Shown here: piece by piece, positions 39,401 through 52,686 of the stretch
Numbering within the stretch: the first letter of the stretch is position 1
How the letters are laid out: each line of letters opens with the position of its first letter
Assembly: GCA_036924855.1 (NCBI GenBank)
Contig: JBAGRP010000001.1
Location: 3,038,001-3,102,000, forward strand
DNA: 64,000 bases
Direction of reading: 5' to 3'
DNA from: Nitrobacteraceae bacterium AZCC 2146
GTDB taxonomy: Bacteria; Pseudomonadota; Alphaproteobacteria; Rhizobiales; Xanthobacteraceae
Position numbers and translations under genes: made by a program
Notes under the pieces: generated by a model
Database searches by the model: none
Seen by the model: the letters and a program-made list of their open reading frames with translations, nothing else
What the model was told of the DNA's origin: nothing

Positions 39401-40645
39401 TCACGCCGGCTGCGCAAGCGGCCGTGCGACGGGCTCTTCGACGATCGGCAGGTTGATCAGCGCGGAAAGCACGCCGAACAGCACCGACAGCCACCACACC
39501 GGCGTGTAGGAGCCGAATTTCTCGTAGACGATGCCGCCGAGCAGCGCGCCCAGGAATCCGCCGACCTGATGGCTGAAGAACGCGAAGCCATACAGGGTCG
39601 CCAGCCAGCGGGTGCCGAACATCAGCGCCACCAGGCTCGAGGTCGGCGGCACCGTGGAGAGCCAGGTCAGGCCGCTGATCACGCCGAAGGCCAGCGCCGA
39701 GAACGTCGTCATCGGCAGCAGGATGAAGGCCACCGTCGCCATCGCGCGGGTGAAATAGATGAAGGACAGGATGTAGCGCTTCGGAAACTTGTTCGAGGCA
39801 TAGCCGACGCTGAGCGAGCCGACGATGTTGAACAGGCCGATGACGGCGATCACCCAGCCGCCGGTAGAGGCCGGCATGCCCCGGTCCACCAGATAGGCCG
39901 GCAGATGCATGGTGATGAAGGCGAGCTGGAAGCCGCAGGTGAAGAAGCCGAGCACCAGGAAGACGTAGGAGCGATGGCCGAACGCTTCCGCCAGCGCATG
40001 CCTAAACGACTGCCGCTGCGCCACGGGCACATCGGCGGGCGCCGCGGTCGGCGTGGCCAGGGCCATCGACAGCGGAATCACCAGCAGCATCAGCACGGCA
40101 AACACGGTCAGCGTTGGCTGCCAGCCGGCATTGTCGATCATCGCTACCGTGAACGGCGCGAACACGAATTGCCCGAACGATCCCGCCGCGGTGCCGGCGC
40201 CGAGCGCGATGCCGCGCCACTCCGGCGGCATCAGCTTGCCGAACGCCGACAGCACCAGGTTGAACGAGCAGCCAGACAGGCCGAAGCCGATCAGCAACCC
40301 GGCACCGAGATTGAGTTCAAGCGGCGTGCTGGAATAGCGCATCACCAGCAGGCCGATCGCATAGAGCAAAGCGCCGACGCAGATCACGCGCACGCTGCCG
40401 AACTTGTCGGCGATCGCGCCGGCGAACGGCTGCCCGATGCCCCAGAGCAAATTCTGCACGGCGAAGGCGAGCGCGAAGACATCGCGGCCCCAGGTGAATT
40501 GCTGGCTCATCGGCTGCATGAAGAAGCCGACGCTGGAACGCGGGCCGAAGGTCAGCATGCCGATCAGCGATCCGCAGATCACGATCACCAGCGGCGTCCG
40601 CCAACCAAAACCCGCCGGGCGCGAAACGCTTTCGATTGCCGCCAT
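39401..40645 (-). CDS. MFS transporter (OFA-like)
   Basis: A 414-residue twelve-helix MFS carrier. Signatures include GPRSSVGFFMQPMSQQFTWGRDVFALAFAVQNLLWGIGQPFAGAIADKFGSVRVI and SFIYFTRAMATVAFILLPMTTFSALAFGVISGLTWLSTVPPTSSLVALMFGTRWL. This belongs to the oxalate/formate-like or monocarboxylate antiporter branch. ATG at 40645 is preferred over an upstream TTG at 40675 because GGGCGGGAAACG precedes it. It may import or export an organic acid; the neighbour AcuI-like reductase hints at C3 metabolism. Confidence 0.88.
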   Translation of the reverse strand: MAAIESVSRPAGFGWRTPLVIVICGSLIGMLTFGPRSSVGFFMQPMSQQFTWGRDVFALAFAVQNLLWGIGQPFAGAIADKFGSVRVICVGALLYAIGLLVMRYSSTPLELNLGAGLLIGFGLSGCSFNLVLSAFGKLMPPEWRGIALGAGTAAGSFGQFVFAPFTVAMIDNAGWQPTLTVFAVLMLLVIPLSMALATPTAAPADVPVAQRQSFRHALAEAFGHRSYVFLVLGFFTCGFQLAFITMHLPAYLVDRGMPASTGGWVIAVIGLFNIVGSLSVGYASNKFPKRYILSFIYFTRAMATVAFILLPMTTFSALAFGVISGLTWLSTVPPTSSLVALMFGTRWLATLYGFAFFSHQVGGFLGALLGGIVYEKFGSYTPVWWLSVLFGVLSALINLPIVEEPVARPLAQPA

Positions 40646-40746
40646 GCCGTTTCCCGCCCTTAAATCAGATGTCAAAAAATTGGGTCCGCGCCCCGATCAC
40701 AGCGAGTCGCTCGCCGCTCCCGACCGGAACGGGGGCAGGTTAATGC

Positions 40747-40760
40747 ATTTGCATGCAAAT
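40747..40760. promoter_or_regulatory. Perfect palindrome ATTTGCATGCAAAT
   Basis: A 14-bp perfect palindrome at 40747-40760, in the 270 bases between the MFS gene (start 40645) and the SleB-type gene. It lies about 100 bases upstream of the MFS start and could be an operator. No regulator gene is adjacent. Confidence 0.35.
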
Positions 40761-40918
40761 CCCAACCGGCTGGATGAAAATATCGCCCGCTGCAAGGCAG
40801 CGATGCAAATTCGGCAGCGGCTCGCCGGGGAATTTGGGCTGCCACACCCGGCACGAGCGGTGCCACAGGTTTGCCGCAAGTCCTGCCTCAGATTTGCCGC
40901 AAGGGATTTGGCGCGCCG

Positions 40919-42325
40919 TTACGGCTTGACCGCGGCCAGCTTCGCGGAAATTTCCGCGGTCTGCGCCGTCGTGCCCCAGCTCGGCGCGTCGCTGCCGTCG
41001 CCCCACGCCCGTGGCCGGTAGAACGTATGCACGCCGGTGCGGTACATCTTCTTCATCTCATGCACCCACGACGGATGCACCCAATAGGCATGGTAGTGCG
41101 TGGACTTCGCGACTTCCGGCAGCCACAGCCGGCCGTCCAGTGTCGCCTTCGCGATCTTGCGCGCGCGTTCCCACATATCCGGTTCCTTGACGACATCGCG
41201 AATGCCGTCGCAGGCGAAGGTGAACTGGCACGCCAGATGGCGATGCGAATTCTGATAGACGACGCCGCACACTGTCGTCGGATAGAAGCCGGAGAACACC
41301 CGGTTCATCACCACCTGTGCCACCGCCATCTGGCCGCGCACCGCTTCGCCGCGCGCTTCAAAATAGATCGCATCCGTCAGGCACTTCTCCTGCTTGGCGC
41401 GGACTTTCTCGTCGAGCAGGCCGAGACGCTCGGCCGGCGTCTTGACGTGAGTGGTGCTGTTGACCTCGCCCTTGCCGGCGGTGCTCTCTCCGCCCTTGAC
41501 CGGATCGGCCGATATCGCCGGCAACGGCGACATTGTCTTCAGATCGGGATCAGGCGTTACGCCGGGCATCACGATCATCGGCTCTTCGCCGGGTTGCCAA
41601 CGCTCCATGGTCTCGCTGGACGCTCCGAGCGACGAACTGCCGAAGAACAGGCTCGCGGTCTTGACCGAAAAACCATCCTTCGACGGCGCCGGCTCGATTG
41701 CGATGACGGCAGTTTCGGGCGCGGCCTTGGGATCGTTGAGCGGCTGGATTTCCAGCGACAGCGATGCGTCGTATTGCGCGAGCGGCGGCGCCTGCAGCGC
41801 TTCCACGAGTTCGGGATCGAGTGGCGCGGTCTCTTGCGAAGGCTGCGCGTCAGCGGTTTTCGCACCCATCACCGAGGCATTGGAGTCGAATGAATCTTCT
41901 TTCGCCGGCGCCTCATCGGGGGCCGGGGCTTCCGGTGAGCGTGTGGCGAGGCGATCGCCCTTCAACGTGCGATCCACTTTCGGAAAGTCGGCGGCTTCAT
42001 AGCGGCGCGGCGCCTGCGCGAACGGATTTCGCGTCAGCGCGCCGGTAATATCGCTGTCGGAACTATCGAAACTGGCGAGTTGCAAGGTCGGATTGCGCGA
42101 CGAGGTTCCGATCGGGCGGGCAAAACTGAAGGTCGCGACCTGGATCGAACTGACCGCGGAGGCGACCACGCGCTTCTGCCAGCGCTCGGCGACGCCCGGC
42201 TGGCGAGCCAGCAACGAAGCGATATCCTGGTAGCCAATCTCTGTCGGGATCAATGCGAAAATGCAAAGACCGAGGCCGAAAGACGCACCACGCGCGCCGT
42301 TCGGCCGGTTACGCATTACTGACAT
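40919..42325 (-). CDS. Cell wall hydrolase, SleB/Hydrolase_2 type
   Basis: A 468-residue protein with a hydrophobic N-terminal anchor (residues ~14-30, ASFGLGLCIFALIPTEIGY), a long disordered low-complexity region (~60-310, rich in Ser, Pro, Glu), and a C-terminal Hydrolase_2 domain (ECLTDAIYFEARGEAVRGQMAVAQVVMNRVFSGFYPTTVCGVVYQNSHRHLACQFTFACDG...HYHAYWVHPSWVHEMKKMYRTGVHTFYRP). The EARGE glutamate is the likely catalytic residue. Such proteins cleave peptidoglycan (lytic transglycosylase-like). The start at ATG 42325 is preferred over a TTG at 42340. Confidence 0.9.
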   Translation of the reverse strand: MSVMRNRPNGARGASFGLGLCIFALIPTEIGYQDIASLLARQPGVAERWQKRVVASAVSSIQVATFSFARPIGTSSRNPTLQLASFDSSDSDITGALTRNPFAQAPRRYEAADFPKVDRTLKGDRLATRSPEAPAPDEAPAKEDSFDSNASVMGAKTADAQPSQETAPLDPELVEALQAPPLAQYDASLSLEIQPLNDPKAAPETAVIAIEPAPSKDGFSVKTASLFFGSSSLGASSETMERWQPGEEPMIVMPGVTPDPDLKTMSPLPAISADPVKGGESTAGKGEVNSTTHVKTPAERLGLLDEKVRAKQEKCLTDAIYFEARGEAVRGQMAVAQVVMNRVFSGFYPTTVCGVVYQNSHRHLACQFTFACDGIRDVVKEPDMWERARKIAKATLDGRLWLPEVAKSTHYHAYWVHPSWVHEMKKMYRTGVHTFYRPRAWGDGSDAPSWGTTAQTAEISAKLAAVKP

Positions 42326-42650
42326 GATACGCCTACGCAACGCTTACACAAACTCGATCGGCCCGCACATTTCCGTACAATTCGATCTGTTTCGTTAGTA
42401 CTGAATCAAAGTTGCGAGGGAGTTAATCGGCGATGCAGGCGTGTCACAGGCAAGCGACGTTTGCGTTTGCGAAGGCCAATCGAAAAGCTTGGTAAACCGC
42501 GGCTCCATCAAAGTGGTAAACATCGCGTCAACAAAAATGATGAACGGATTTTTGGCGACAGCGAAAGTTCCCGAATTCCACTTCGAATACGCACACGCAG
42601 CGGAGTGGTGCCCTCGCACCTCAGGACGGTGGCGAGAACCAGTACGATAC

Positions 42651-42680
42651 AAAAAATGGCCGGGGAAATCCCCGGCCATT
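42651..42680 (-). terminator. Rho-independent terminator of ppdK
   Basis: On the minus strand the 11-bp stem AATGGCCGGGG / CCCCGGCCATT (42655-42680, 4-base loop) is followed by TTTTTT (42651-42656). It lies about 40 bases after the ppdK stop. The rest of the 42326-42650 interval shows no gene I can support. Confidence 0.9.
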
Positions 42681-42721
42681 CTGCGTAACTACAATTTCGA
42701 AATCGAAACTTCAGCCTGCAC

Positions 42722-45661
<2,940 letters not shown>

Positions 45662-45757
45662 GGTTTACAATCAATCCGCGAGAGGAAACGACAGAAAAGT
45701 TGCCGCCTTACACCACGTTTTGGCGGCCTGGCGCAAGCTGCGGGGGATTTTAGGCGG

Positions 45758-45916
45758 TTATGAGATGTGCAGCATGCGAAGCACGCCAAGGCCGGCCAGA
45801 CCGACGAAAATAAGGTAGATCGCGACGATCAAATTGAGCAGCCGCGGCATCAGGAGGATGAGGATGCCCGCAATAAGGGCAACGATCGGCTGGATGTGGG
45901 CTGCCGTGAGGACCAT
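45758..45916 (-). CDS. DUF3096 small membrane protein (52 aa)
   Basis: From ATG 45916 to TAA 45758: MVLTAAHIQPIVALIAGILI, then LLMPRLLNLIVAIYLIFVGLAGLGVLRMLHIS. Two closely spaced hydrophobic helices are predicted, as in DUF3096 (YqaE-like length). GGAGATATTGC upstream supplies a ribosome site. It is missed by long-ORF filters. It lies about 100 bases upstream of ppdK, on the same strand, but no functional link is apparent. Confidence 0.8.
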   Translation of the reverse strand: MVLTAAHIQPIVALIAGILILLMPRLLNLIVAIYLIFVGLAGLGVLRMLHIS

Positions 45917-46163
45917 GCAATATCTCCGCTTGGGGATCTGGGGGAATGGCGAATCGCTGCCAGGGTTTTACCTTGCGAGCGGGTTCCCACGATACAGACG
46001 CACGCGGGCCCGATGGGTTCCCATTTCGATGCGTGCAATGCATCAAATTGCAGCACGGCGGGACGAAAAATACAGGAACGATCGCAGATGCGATGCATTG
46101 GGAGGTCGGCTGGACAGCAGGCAACCCGGTGCAAGCCGGGGCGCATTCTCGAAGGAGATGACC

Positions 46164-46529
46164 ATGCGAAACAAGCTATTTGCGATCGCCGCATTCGCAG
46201 GCGCCCTGAGCGCTCCATTGGCGGCGCAGGCGCAGAGTGAAACGACCATCGGCGTTGGCCGCGCACCGGTGATCGTCAACGAGGTCGATGCCGAAGGCAT
46301 CACCGTTGAACAGCGCCCGGCGTTTCGGGAATACGTGGTCCGCGAACGCGTGCCAACCTACACCGTGCCAGGACGCGTCATCGTCGGCGGCACCTTACCC
46401 GACGTCGGCGTGACCTATTATGACGTGCCGCAAACCTACGGCTCAACGCCTTATCGCTACACGGTCGTCAACGGGCAGACCGTGCTGGTCGAACCGCGCT
46501 CGCGCCGGATCGTTCAGGTGATCGATTAA
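46164..46529 (+). CDS. DUF1236-like secreted protein (121 aa)
   Basis: A 121-residue exported protein, signal peptide MRNKLFAIAAFAGALSAPLAAQAQ, then ETTIGVGRAPVIVNEVDAEGITVEQRPAFREYVVRERVPTYTVPGRVIVGGTLPDVGVTYYDVPQTYGSTPYRYTVVNGQTVLVEPRSRRIVQVID. The last part is the DUF1236 motif common in Bradyrhizobium secreted proteins of unknown role. Start ATG 46164 with AAGGAG six bases upstream; a start at 46158 would lie on the ribosome site. A terminator follows. Confidence 0.85.
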   Translation: MRNKLFAIAAFAGALSAPLAAQAQSETTIGVGRAPVIVNEVDAEGITVEQRPAFREYVVRERVPTYTVPGRVIVGGTLPDVGVTYYDVPQTYGSTPYRYTVVNGQTVLVEPRSRRIVQVID

Positions 46530-46577
46530 CCGAAGATTCGGCCCGTTCAGGCGCAGCCATGCGACTGAATGAAGAAG

Positions 46578-46614
46578 CCCCGTCCGGACTTCCCCCGGCC
46601 GGACGGGGTTTTCT
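46578..46614 (+). terminator. Terminator between convergent genes
   Basis: CCCCGTCCGG (46578-46587) pairs with CCGGACGGGG (46599-46608) around an 11-base loop, followed by TTTTCT. It ends the DUF1236-like transcript and abuts the stop of the minus-strand gene at 46613. Confidence 0.85.
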
Positions 46615-47712
46615 ATGAATTCTTCAGCATCGACAGCAGCGACGTCGTGGTTTTGTAGCTCTGTACGGCGTTGTCGCGGAATGCAGGCGTCCAGTTCGAC
46701 GCCTGCCGCTCTTCGTCGCTCATTGCCGAATAGGTGTTGAGAATGCCGAGGCTGAGTTGGGTGGGATCGCCGCTGCTCTGGCTCTGCTTCAGGGCCTCAA
46801 GGATGCTGGCGCGGTTGCGGGAATTCAGTTCCTGCTTGGCCGCGAAGGTCTCCTGACTTGAAAACAGTCCATCCTGATTCATCGAAATGGCCGAGAGCGA
46901 GCGATTGTCGATGGCCGACAAGTCGGCGAGTTGACCGGTCTTGCGGCCGGCATCGAACACCAGTTCCTTGCCGTTGGCCGTAGCGGCGCTGGCCTGCGTA
47001 TCGAGCGCTGCGCGCGCCGCCTTGGCGACGCTGGAAAAACTCTGCGTCGGCGTGGTAGCGCCGGATGAATCCTGCGCGAGATAGGCGGCGACCGGGTCGT
47101 TGGCAATTCCGGATGGTGCGGTGGCCGGATCCTGCTGCGTGGCCTGAACGCCCTTGACCACCGCAGCGCGCTGCGCCGCCCATGATGCCGTGGCCTTTTC
47201 CTCGCCGCTGGCGCCATCGAGATAGGTCAGGGCCGCCTTGTAAATTCCGCTGAAATCGCCGGTCAGTTGCGCGGTGGATGTCGCCGGCGCCAGGGCGTTG
47301 TTGAAGCGGTTGGTGAGTTCGGTGCTCGCAACACCCTGCTCTGCGGCGGTGAACTTGCCGCCATTGTTGGTGGCCATCGCGAACAGCGAACGCCGGTCGA
47401 TCGACGACAGATCGACCGTCGGCTTGCCGTCATCGCCGACGGGTCCAGTGACCTCGCGGCGGCGTAGAGGCCGTCGAGCGCGGTTCGCGCATCGGCGGTG
47501 ACCGTTGAGAAGTCTTTCACGGCGGATGAACTGGCGAGCTGCGCCCGCGCAGCGTCCGACAGCGTCAGGTTGGTCGCCGCGTCCGATGACGACGACGACG
47601 CGCTGTCATTGCTGGCGAGCGCATTCGCCAGCGACGGCTGCGCCGCCGCCGCGCGAGCATAGGCCGATCCATAATTGGCGTAGGGATTGAGGCCGGTATT
47701 GACCGAGGTCAT
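46613..47712 (-). pseudogene. Alanine/serine-rich hypothetical protein, frameshifted
   Basis: Two overlapping reading frames on the minus strand form one protein. The N-terminal frame (from ATG 47712) begins MTSVNTGLNPYANYGSAYAR and holds a Ser-rich DSASSSSSDAATN region and TVTADARTALDGLYAAA. The C-terminal frame (to 46613) continues VTGPVGDDGKPTVDLSSIDRRSLFAMATNNGGKFTAAEQG... and DLSAIDNRSLSAIS. The second repeats the DLSSIDRRSLFAM / DLSAIDNRSLSAI motif, so the two belong together. The change of frame occurs around 47452-47466, in GCGGCGGCG; a single missing base would restore it (total about 366 residues). The protein family is unknown. Confidence 0.8.
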
Positions 47713-47847
47713 GGGCAGTCCTGTCCACGCTTGAAGCGACGGTTAAGAAACCGTTACGAGACAGGACCATTTCAAGCTGTGGTTAATGAGAAGTAAAATG
47801 TGATCCGTCATGGTGCATCCGTGGTGCTTGGCAGGTGGCCACCATCT

Positions 47848-47975
47848 CGTCATTCCGGGGCGCGTGCGCATCTTTGCGCGCGCGAACCCGGAATCTCGAC
47901 GTGGCTGAACACTTCGGGATTCCGGGTCTTCGCCACAACCGGCAAAAGCCGGTTATGGCAAATCCCGGAATGACG
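47848..47975. repeat. Palindromic intergenic repeat, family A, copy 3
   Basis: CGTCATTCCGGGGCGCGTGCG to CAAATCCCGGAATGACG, with an inner GAACCCGGAATCTCG / TCGGGATTCCGGGT pair. It lies between glyS and the frameshifted gene. Confidence 0.85.
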
Positions 47976-48009
47976 AAAGCGAACGACTGAGTTCAACCTG
48001 ATAAAGGCT

Positions 48010-50100
48010 TTAATCCTGGATCTTCGAGAAATCCGCCACCGCGCGCGTCGCCGCGCGGATTTCGTTCAGCAGCTTCAGGCGATTTTCGCGGACGGCTGCG
48101 TCGTCGTCATTGACTTTCACCTCGTCAAAGAACGCATCGACCGCCGGCCGCAGCTTGGCCATCGCGGTCATGGCGCCGGCGAAATCTTCCTTCGCGACCG
48201 CCGCGCTGGCTTCCGGACCGACCTGAGCCATCGCCTTGGCCAATGCCTTCTCTTCATCGAGCTTGAACAGCGCGGCATCCGGCGCGCCGTCATAGGCGCG
48301 CTTGTCCTTCTTCTCCTCGATGGCGAGAATGTTCGACGCCCGCTTGACGCCGGCGCGCAGATTCTTGCCGTCGTCGGTGTCGAGGAATTTTGCGAGTGCC
48401 TCGACGCGACGGACGATCATCAGGAGGTCATCCTGACCGCCGAGCGAGAACACCGCATCGACGAGATCGTGGCGTGAACCTTGATCGCGCAGCTGGCCCT
48501 TTAAGCGATCAGCGAAGAACGCGAGGAGATCGACAGGCTTGCTGTCGTCATACCCGGCCATGACGGCCGCGTGCGAAGCCGCGACGGTCCTCAAATTCAG
48601 CCGCAGGCCGTTATCAACCACCAGCCGGATCACCCCGAGCGCCGCTCTGCGCAGCGCAAACGGGTCCTTGCTCCCCGTCGGCTTCTCATCAATCGCCCAG
48701 AACCCGACCAGCGTATCGATCTTGTCCGCCAGCGCCACGGCAATGCTCACCGGATCCGTCGGCACGCGATCCGCAGGGCCTTGTGGCTTGTAGTGGTCTT
48801 CAGACGCCGCGGCGACACTCGCGTCTTCGCCCTGCGCCAACGCATAATACTTGCCCATCAGGCCTTGTAGCTCGGGAAATTCGCCGACCACTTCGGTGAC
48901 CAGATCGGCCTTCGCCAGCCGCGCCGCGCGTTTGGTTTTCTCGACATCGGCGCCGACCAGTGGTGCGATCTCGGCGGCCAAGCGCACGATGCGCGCGATG
49001 CGCTCGGCCTGGGTGCCGAGCTTTTCGTGAAACACGATGTTCTCGAATTTCGGCAGCCGGTCTTCCAGCTTCGTCTTCAGATCGGTCTCGTAGAAGAACT
49101 TTGCATCCGACAGACGCGCGCGGATGACGCGCTCGTTGCCGGCGACGATTGCAAGACCGCCATCGCTCGCCTCGATGTTGGCGGTGAGGATGAACTTGTT
49201 GGTCAGCTTGCCGGTTTTGGGATCGCTGACGACAAAGCACTTCTGGTTGTTGCGGATGGTGGCGCGGATCACCTCGCCGGGGATCGACAAAAATTCAGCG
49301 TCGAACGAGCCCATCAGCACGACCGGCCATTCGACCAGGCCGGAGACCTCGTCGAGCAGCACGGGATCCTCGACCAGCTCAAAGCCCTGCGCGAAGGCCA
49401 GCTCCTTGGCATCGGCGAGGATGATGTCCTTGCGGCGGGCGGGATCGAGCACGACTTTCGCCGCCTGCAGTTTTGCTTCGTAATCCTCGAAGCGGCGCAC
49501 CGGGATCGCCGCAGGCGCGAGGAAGCGATGACCGTACGTGGTCTGGCCGGAGGTGATACCGTTGAGCTCGAACGGCACCACCTCGGGCTCTTCGGTCTCG
49601 AGGCCGAAGGTCGCGACGATGGAATGCAGCGGACGCACCCATTGCAGCGACGTCGGCTTGGCCGAGCGCTCGCCCCAGCGCATCGATTTCGGCCAGGGGA
49701 AGGTGCGGATGATCAGCGGCAGGATCTCGGCGAGCACGTCGAGCGTCGGCTTGCCGGGCTTCTCCGTCAGCGCGATGTAGAAATCGCCCTTGGGGTCGCG
49801 CTGGATCTTGGCTTCGTCGAGCGAGGCGAGGCCGGTGGCTTTCAGAAAGCCCTGGATCGCCGCCTCCGCGCCGCCGACGCGCGGGCCCTTGCGCTCCTGC
49901 TTGAGGTCGGATTGGCGTGCGGGAATCCCGTGCACCGTCAGCGTCAGCCGCCGCGGCGTCGCAAAAGCCTTTGCGCCTTCATAGACCAGGCCTTCGGCGA
50001 CGAGCTTATCGGTCACCATGCGGCGCAGGTCTTCCGCCGCCTTCGCCTGCATCCGCGCGGGAATTTCTTCGGAGAACAGTTCGAGCAGGAGATCGGGCAT
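48010..50100 (-). CDS. glyS: Glycyl-tRNA synthetase beta subunit
   Basis: A 696-residue beta subunit of the tetrameric (alpha2beta2) bacterial glycyl-tRNA synthetase. Characteristic opening [56 protein letters not shown] and [23 protein letters not shown], and a C-terminal DALR-like anticodon-binding part. The frame is open upstream to 50280 but ATG 50100 coincides with the glyQ stop as TAATG, giving coupled translation. Length normal. Confidence 0.97.
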   Translation of the reverse strand: MPDLLLELFSEEIPARMQAKAAEDLRRMVTDKLVAEGLVYEGAKAFATPRRLTLTVHGIPARQSDLKQERKGPRVGGAEAAIQGFLKATGLASLDEAKIQRDPKGDFYIALTEKPGKPTLDVLAEILPLIIRTFPWPKSMRWGERSAKPTSLQWVRPLHSIVATFGLETEEPEVVPFELNGITSGQTTYGHRFLAPAAIPVRRFEDYEAKLQAAKVVLDPARRKDIILADAKELAFAQGFELVEDPVLLDEVSGLVEWPVVLMGSFDAEFLSIPGEVIRATIRNNQKCFVVSDPKTGKLTNKFILTANIEASDGGLAIVAGNERVIRARLSDAKFFYETDLKTKLEDRLPKFENIVFHEKLGTQAERIARIVRLAAEIAPLVGADVEKTKRAARLAKADLVTEVVGEFPELQGLMGKYYALAQGEDASVAAASEDHYKPQGPADRVPTDPVSIAVALADKIDTLVGFWAIDEKPTGSKDPFALRRAALGVIRLVVDNGLRLNLRTVAASHAAVMAGYDDSKPVDLLAFFADRLKGQLRDQGSRHDLVDAVFSLGGQDDLLMIVRRVEALAKFLDTDDGKNLRAGVKRASNILAIEEKKDKRAYDGAPDAALFKLDEEKALAKAMAQVGPEASAAVAKEDFAGAMTAMAKLRPAVDAFFDEVKVNDDDAAVRENRLKLLNEIRAATRAVADFSKIQD

Positions 50101-51068
50101 TACAGGCTCTCCCCGCGCAGGGAGGGTGAAGAATTCGCACCTCCCGCTTCTGTCCTCATCCACGCTTCGCCGCAGGCCTTGGCGAGGTCGCGGACGCGGC
50201 CGATGTAGCTCTGCCGTTCGGTGACCGAGATCACACCGCGGGCGTCGAGCAGGTTGAAGACGTGGCTGGCCTTGATGCACTGGTCATAGGCCGGCAGCGC
50301 CATCAGGTGCGCCTCGCGCTTATTGTCTTTCCAGCCGGCGTCGAGATATTTCCTGCAGGCCTCTTCCGCCATCGTGAACTGCTTGAACAGCATGTCGGCG
50401 TCGGAGTGCTCGAAATTGTGCCGCGAATATTCCTGCTCGGCCTGCAGGAAGACGTCGCCATAGGTCACCTTCTCGGCGCCTTCGCGGCCGTTGAAGTTGA
50501 GATCGTAGACGCGGTCGACGCCCTGCACATACATGGCGAGGCGCTCGAGGCCGTAAGTGAGTTCGCCGGCGACCGGCGAACATTCGACGCCCGCGACCTG
50601 CTGAAAGTAGGTGAACTGGCTGACTTCCATGCCGTCGCACCAGCATTCCCAGCCGAGCCCCCAGGCGCCCAAAGTCGGGCTCTCCCAGTCGTCCTCGACG
50701 AAGCGCACGTCATGCAGGCTTGAATCGATACCGATCGCTGCCAGCGACTTCAGATACAGATCCTGAAGGTCCGGCGGCGACGGTTTGATGATCACCTGAA
50801 ACTGATAATAATGCTGCAGCCGGTTCGGGTTCTGGCCATAGCGGCCATCCTTCGGCCGCCGCGACGGCTGCACATAGGCCGCTTTCCACGGCTTCGGCCC
50901 GAGCGCGCGCAGTGTGGTTGCCGGATGAAACGTGCCCGCGCCCATCTCCATGTCATAGGGCTGCAGGATCACGCAGCCCTGATCGGCCCAGAAGCGCTGG
51001 AGAGCGAGGATAAAGCCCTGGAACGAACGTTCCGGGCGCATGTGCGGAGGCAAGGAGTCTGCAGTCAC
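50100..51068 (-). CDS. glyQ: Glycyl-tRNA synthetase alpha subunit
   Basis: A 322-residue class II synthetase alpha chain. The family core [84 protein letters not shown] and [24 protein letters not shown] is clear. It forms the catalytic part with GlyS. The start is GTG at 51068 or ATG at 51041; neither has a strong ribosome site. First gene of glyQS, which shares the strand with upstream S49 peptidase and downstream ppdK. Confidence 0.97.
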   Translation of the reverse strand: MTADSLPPHMRPERSFQGFILALQRFWADQGCVILQPYDMEMGAGTFHPATTLRALGPKPWKAAYVQPSRRPKDGRYGQNPNRLQHYYQFQVIIKPSPPDLQDLYLKSLAAIGIDSSLHDVRFVEDDWESPTLGAWGLGWECWCDGMEVSQFTYFQQVAGVECSPVAGELTYGLERLAMYVQGVDRVYDLNFNGREGAEKVTYGDVFLQAEQEYSRHNFEHSDADMLFKQFTMAEEACRKYLDAGWKDNKREAHLMALPAYDQCIKASHVFNLLDARGVISVTERQSYIGRVRDLAKACGEAWMRTEAGGANSSPSLRGESL

Positions 51069-51390
51069 GTTCTGGGTCGCAATCTGGGATTCGGGGGATC
51101 AGGGGCGCGCGGGACCGTATCGGCGGGGCCCCGGGGAATCAAGGCAATGCGGGTCCGCGCCGGGCGATAGTCCGGCTTGCGGTAACCCGGCGCTAACCAT
51201 GGCACGCGAGGCGCTGCGCCGGTCCGTGCAACGTTAGGATTTGCGTTTTATCACGACTGGATAAGACCACGATCTCCAAATCTGGACCTCCAAATCTGGA
51301 ATGCCAAAGTTTGCTCGCCGGTTTCAAGGATGGTGCCCCATCCTGAGGCCGGCGCAAACATTCGGGCGGTCTTTTGGTTCAGGAAGCCGG

Positions 51391-51603
51391 TCAGCCCGGG
51401 CGGTACGCCCCGGTGGCGGGATCCCGCCGCAGCGTGCGTATTTCGGCGGAGTCGGCCCGCTCGGTGACCCGCGCCAGACGCGCCTCTTCCAGTTCCTGAT
51501 TGATCCGTTTCGCGGTCCGGTAGGCCCAGCGGACGATGGCGGCGCTCCCGAGAGCGCCTGCAAGTGCAACCAGCGGCGGCATTGCTCGATCCTTGTCGGT
51601 CAT
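51391..51603 (-). CDS. Small membrane-anchored hypothetical protein (70 aa)
   Basis: From ATG 51603: MTDKDRAMPPLVALAGALGS, then AAIVRWAYRTAKRINQELEEARLARVTERADSAEIRTLRRDPATGAYRPG. A single hydrophobic N-terminal helix is followed by a charged coiled-coil-like region. GGGGGTTAG upstream. It is between glyQ and the S49 peptidase on the same strand; similar proteins are conserved at this place in Bradyrhizobium. Function unknown. Confidence 0.75.
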   Translation of the reverse strand: MTDKDRAMPPLVALAGALGSAAIVRWAYRTAKRINQELEEARLARVTERADSAEIRTLRRDPATGAYRPG

Positions 51604-51689
51604 AACTAACCCCCTGCCGCCAGTGTCGCGCAAGCCAAGGCGTCCCGCAATCGGCTTTTGCGGGACCAAATGGCGCGGCTGCCAACCCC

Positions 51690-52577
51690 TCAAAAGCCGT
51701 ATTTGGCCCAGATCGCCCGGGTTTCCAGCGCCGAAATCAGCTGCTCCGGCAGGCCGGACAAGCCGTCCGTTGAGATTTGCGTCCCCGCACCGGCGGATTT
51801 GCGGCCGAGCAGGCTCGAAATCATGCCGGTCGGCGGCGAAATCACCGGAGTCAGCACCTTGTCGCCATAGCGGCCGCGCAGCACGGTGCGGAGATCGCCG
51901 ATGGCATCGCTGAGGCCGAGCGCGACAGAGGTCTCGCCGGCCCAGTATTCCCCGGAGAACAGCACGTCCTCGGCACCTTTCAGCTTGGCGCCGCGGCTGC
52001 CCTTCACCAGGCCGATGAAGATGGCGTGGATCTCCCGTTGCAGGGCTTTGACCCGCGCCACATCCTCGGGGTTTTCCGGCAGGAACGGGTCCAGCATCGC
52101 CTTGTGCACGCCGGCGGTATAGAGCCGCCGCTCGACGCCGATCTTCTTGATCAGCTCCTGGAATCCGAACGTGCCGCCGACCACACCGATCGAGCCGACA
52201 ATCGAGGACGGATCGACGAAAATCTCGTCGCCGGCGCAGGCGATCATGTAGCCGCCGGATGCCGCGACGTCCTCGACGAACACCAGCACCGGCAGCTTCT
52301 TCTCGGCGGCGAGTTGCCTGATCCGCAGATAGATCTGGCGCGACTGCACCGGCGAGCCGCCCGGCGAATTGATCACGAGCGCCACCGCCTTGGCGTTCTT
52401 GGTGGCGAAGGCGCGCTCCAGCACCTTGGCGACACCAGCCAGCGACATCCCCGGCCGCAGCGGCGTCACTGCGCCGATCACGCCGGACAGCCGCACCACC
52501 GGCACCACCGCAGCGCTTCGCCGAAACCGCGTCGGGATCAGCTCCGTCAATGTCGTCATCAGACTGGATTCGCTCAT
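51690..52577 (-). CDS. S49 family peptidase (SohB/SppA-like)
   Basis: A 295-residue ClpP-crotonase-fold peptidase of family S49. The nucleophile is in VAASGGYMIACAGDEIFVDPSSIVGSIGVVGG (Ser in ASGGY) and the general base lysine in the same region after about 50 residues (GVHKAMLDPFLPENPEDVARV). Signal peptide peptidases of this type clean up cleaved signal peptides in the inner membrane. The N-terminus here (RSAAVVPVVRLSGVIG) lacks a clear membrane anchor. It is upstream of a 70-residue protein and glyQS. Confidence 0.9.
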   Translation of the reverse strand: MSESSLMTTLTELIPTRFRRSAAVVPVVRLSGVIGAVTPLRPGMSLAGVAKVLERAFATKNAKAVALVINSPGGSPVQSRQIYLRIRQLAAEKKLPVLVFVEDVAASGGYMIACAGDEIFVDPSSIVGSIGVVGGTFGFQELIKKIGVERRLYTAGVHKAMLDPFLPENPEDVARVKALQREIHAIFIGLVKGSRGAKLKGAEDVLFSGEYWAGETSVALGLSDAIGDLRTVLRGRYGDKVLTPVISPPTGMISSLLGRKSAGAGTQISTDGLSGLPEQLISALETRAIWAKYGF

Positions 52578-52686
52578 GCAAATTTCCTCAAAATTAACCG
52601 TATTTTATCACGTGGGTGTCATTGAACCCGGAGACGCTTCTGGCGTTGCGACCATAACAAGATCGAACGCTACAGCGGGAGAAGAC

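Noticed and set aside
40743..41021. Plus-strand frame starting MHLHANPNRLDENIARCK
   Set aside because: It contains a short duplicated segment (VCRKSCLRFAARD type) and overlaps the C-terminus of the SleB-type gene on the other strand by 100 bases; no ribosome site. The codon pattern is weakly coding-like only at its start, so I did not list it.
50101..50280. N-terminal extension of glyS
   Set aside because: The extension lies within glyQ in another frame; ATG 50100 overlaps the glyQ stop and matches GlyS starts.
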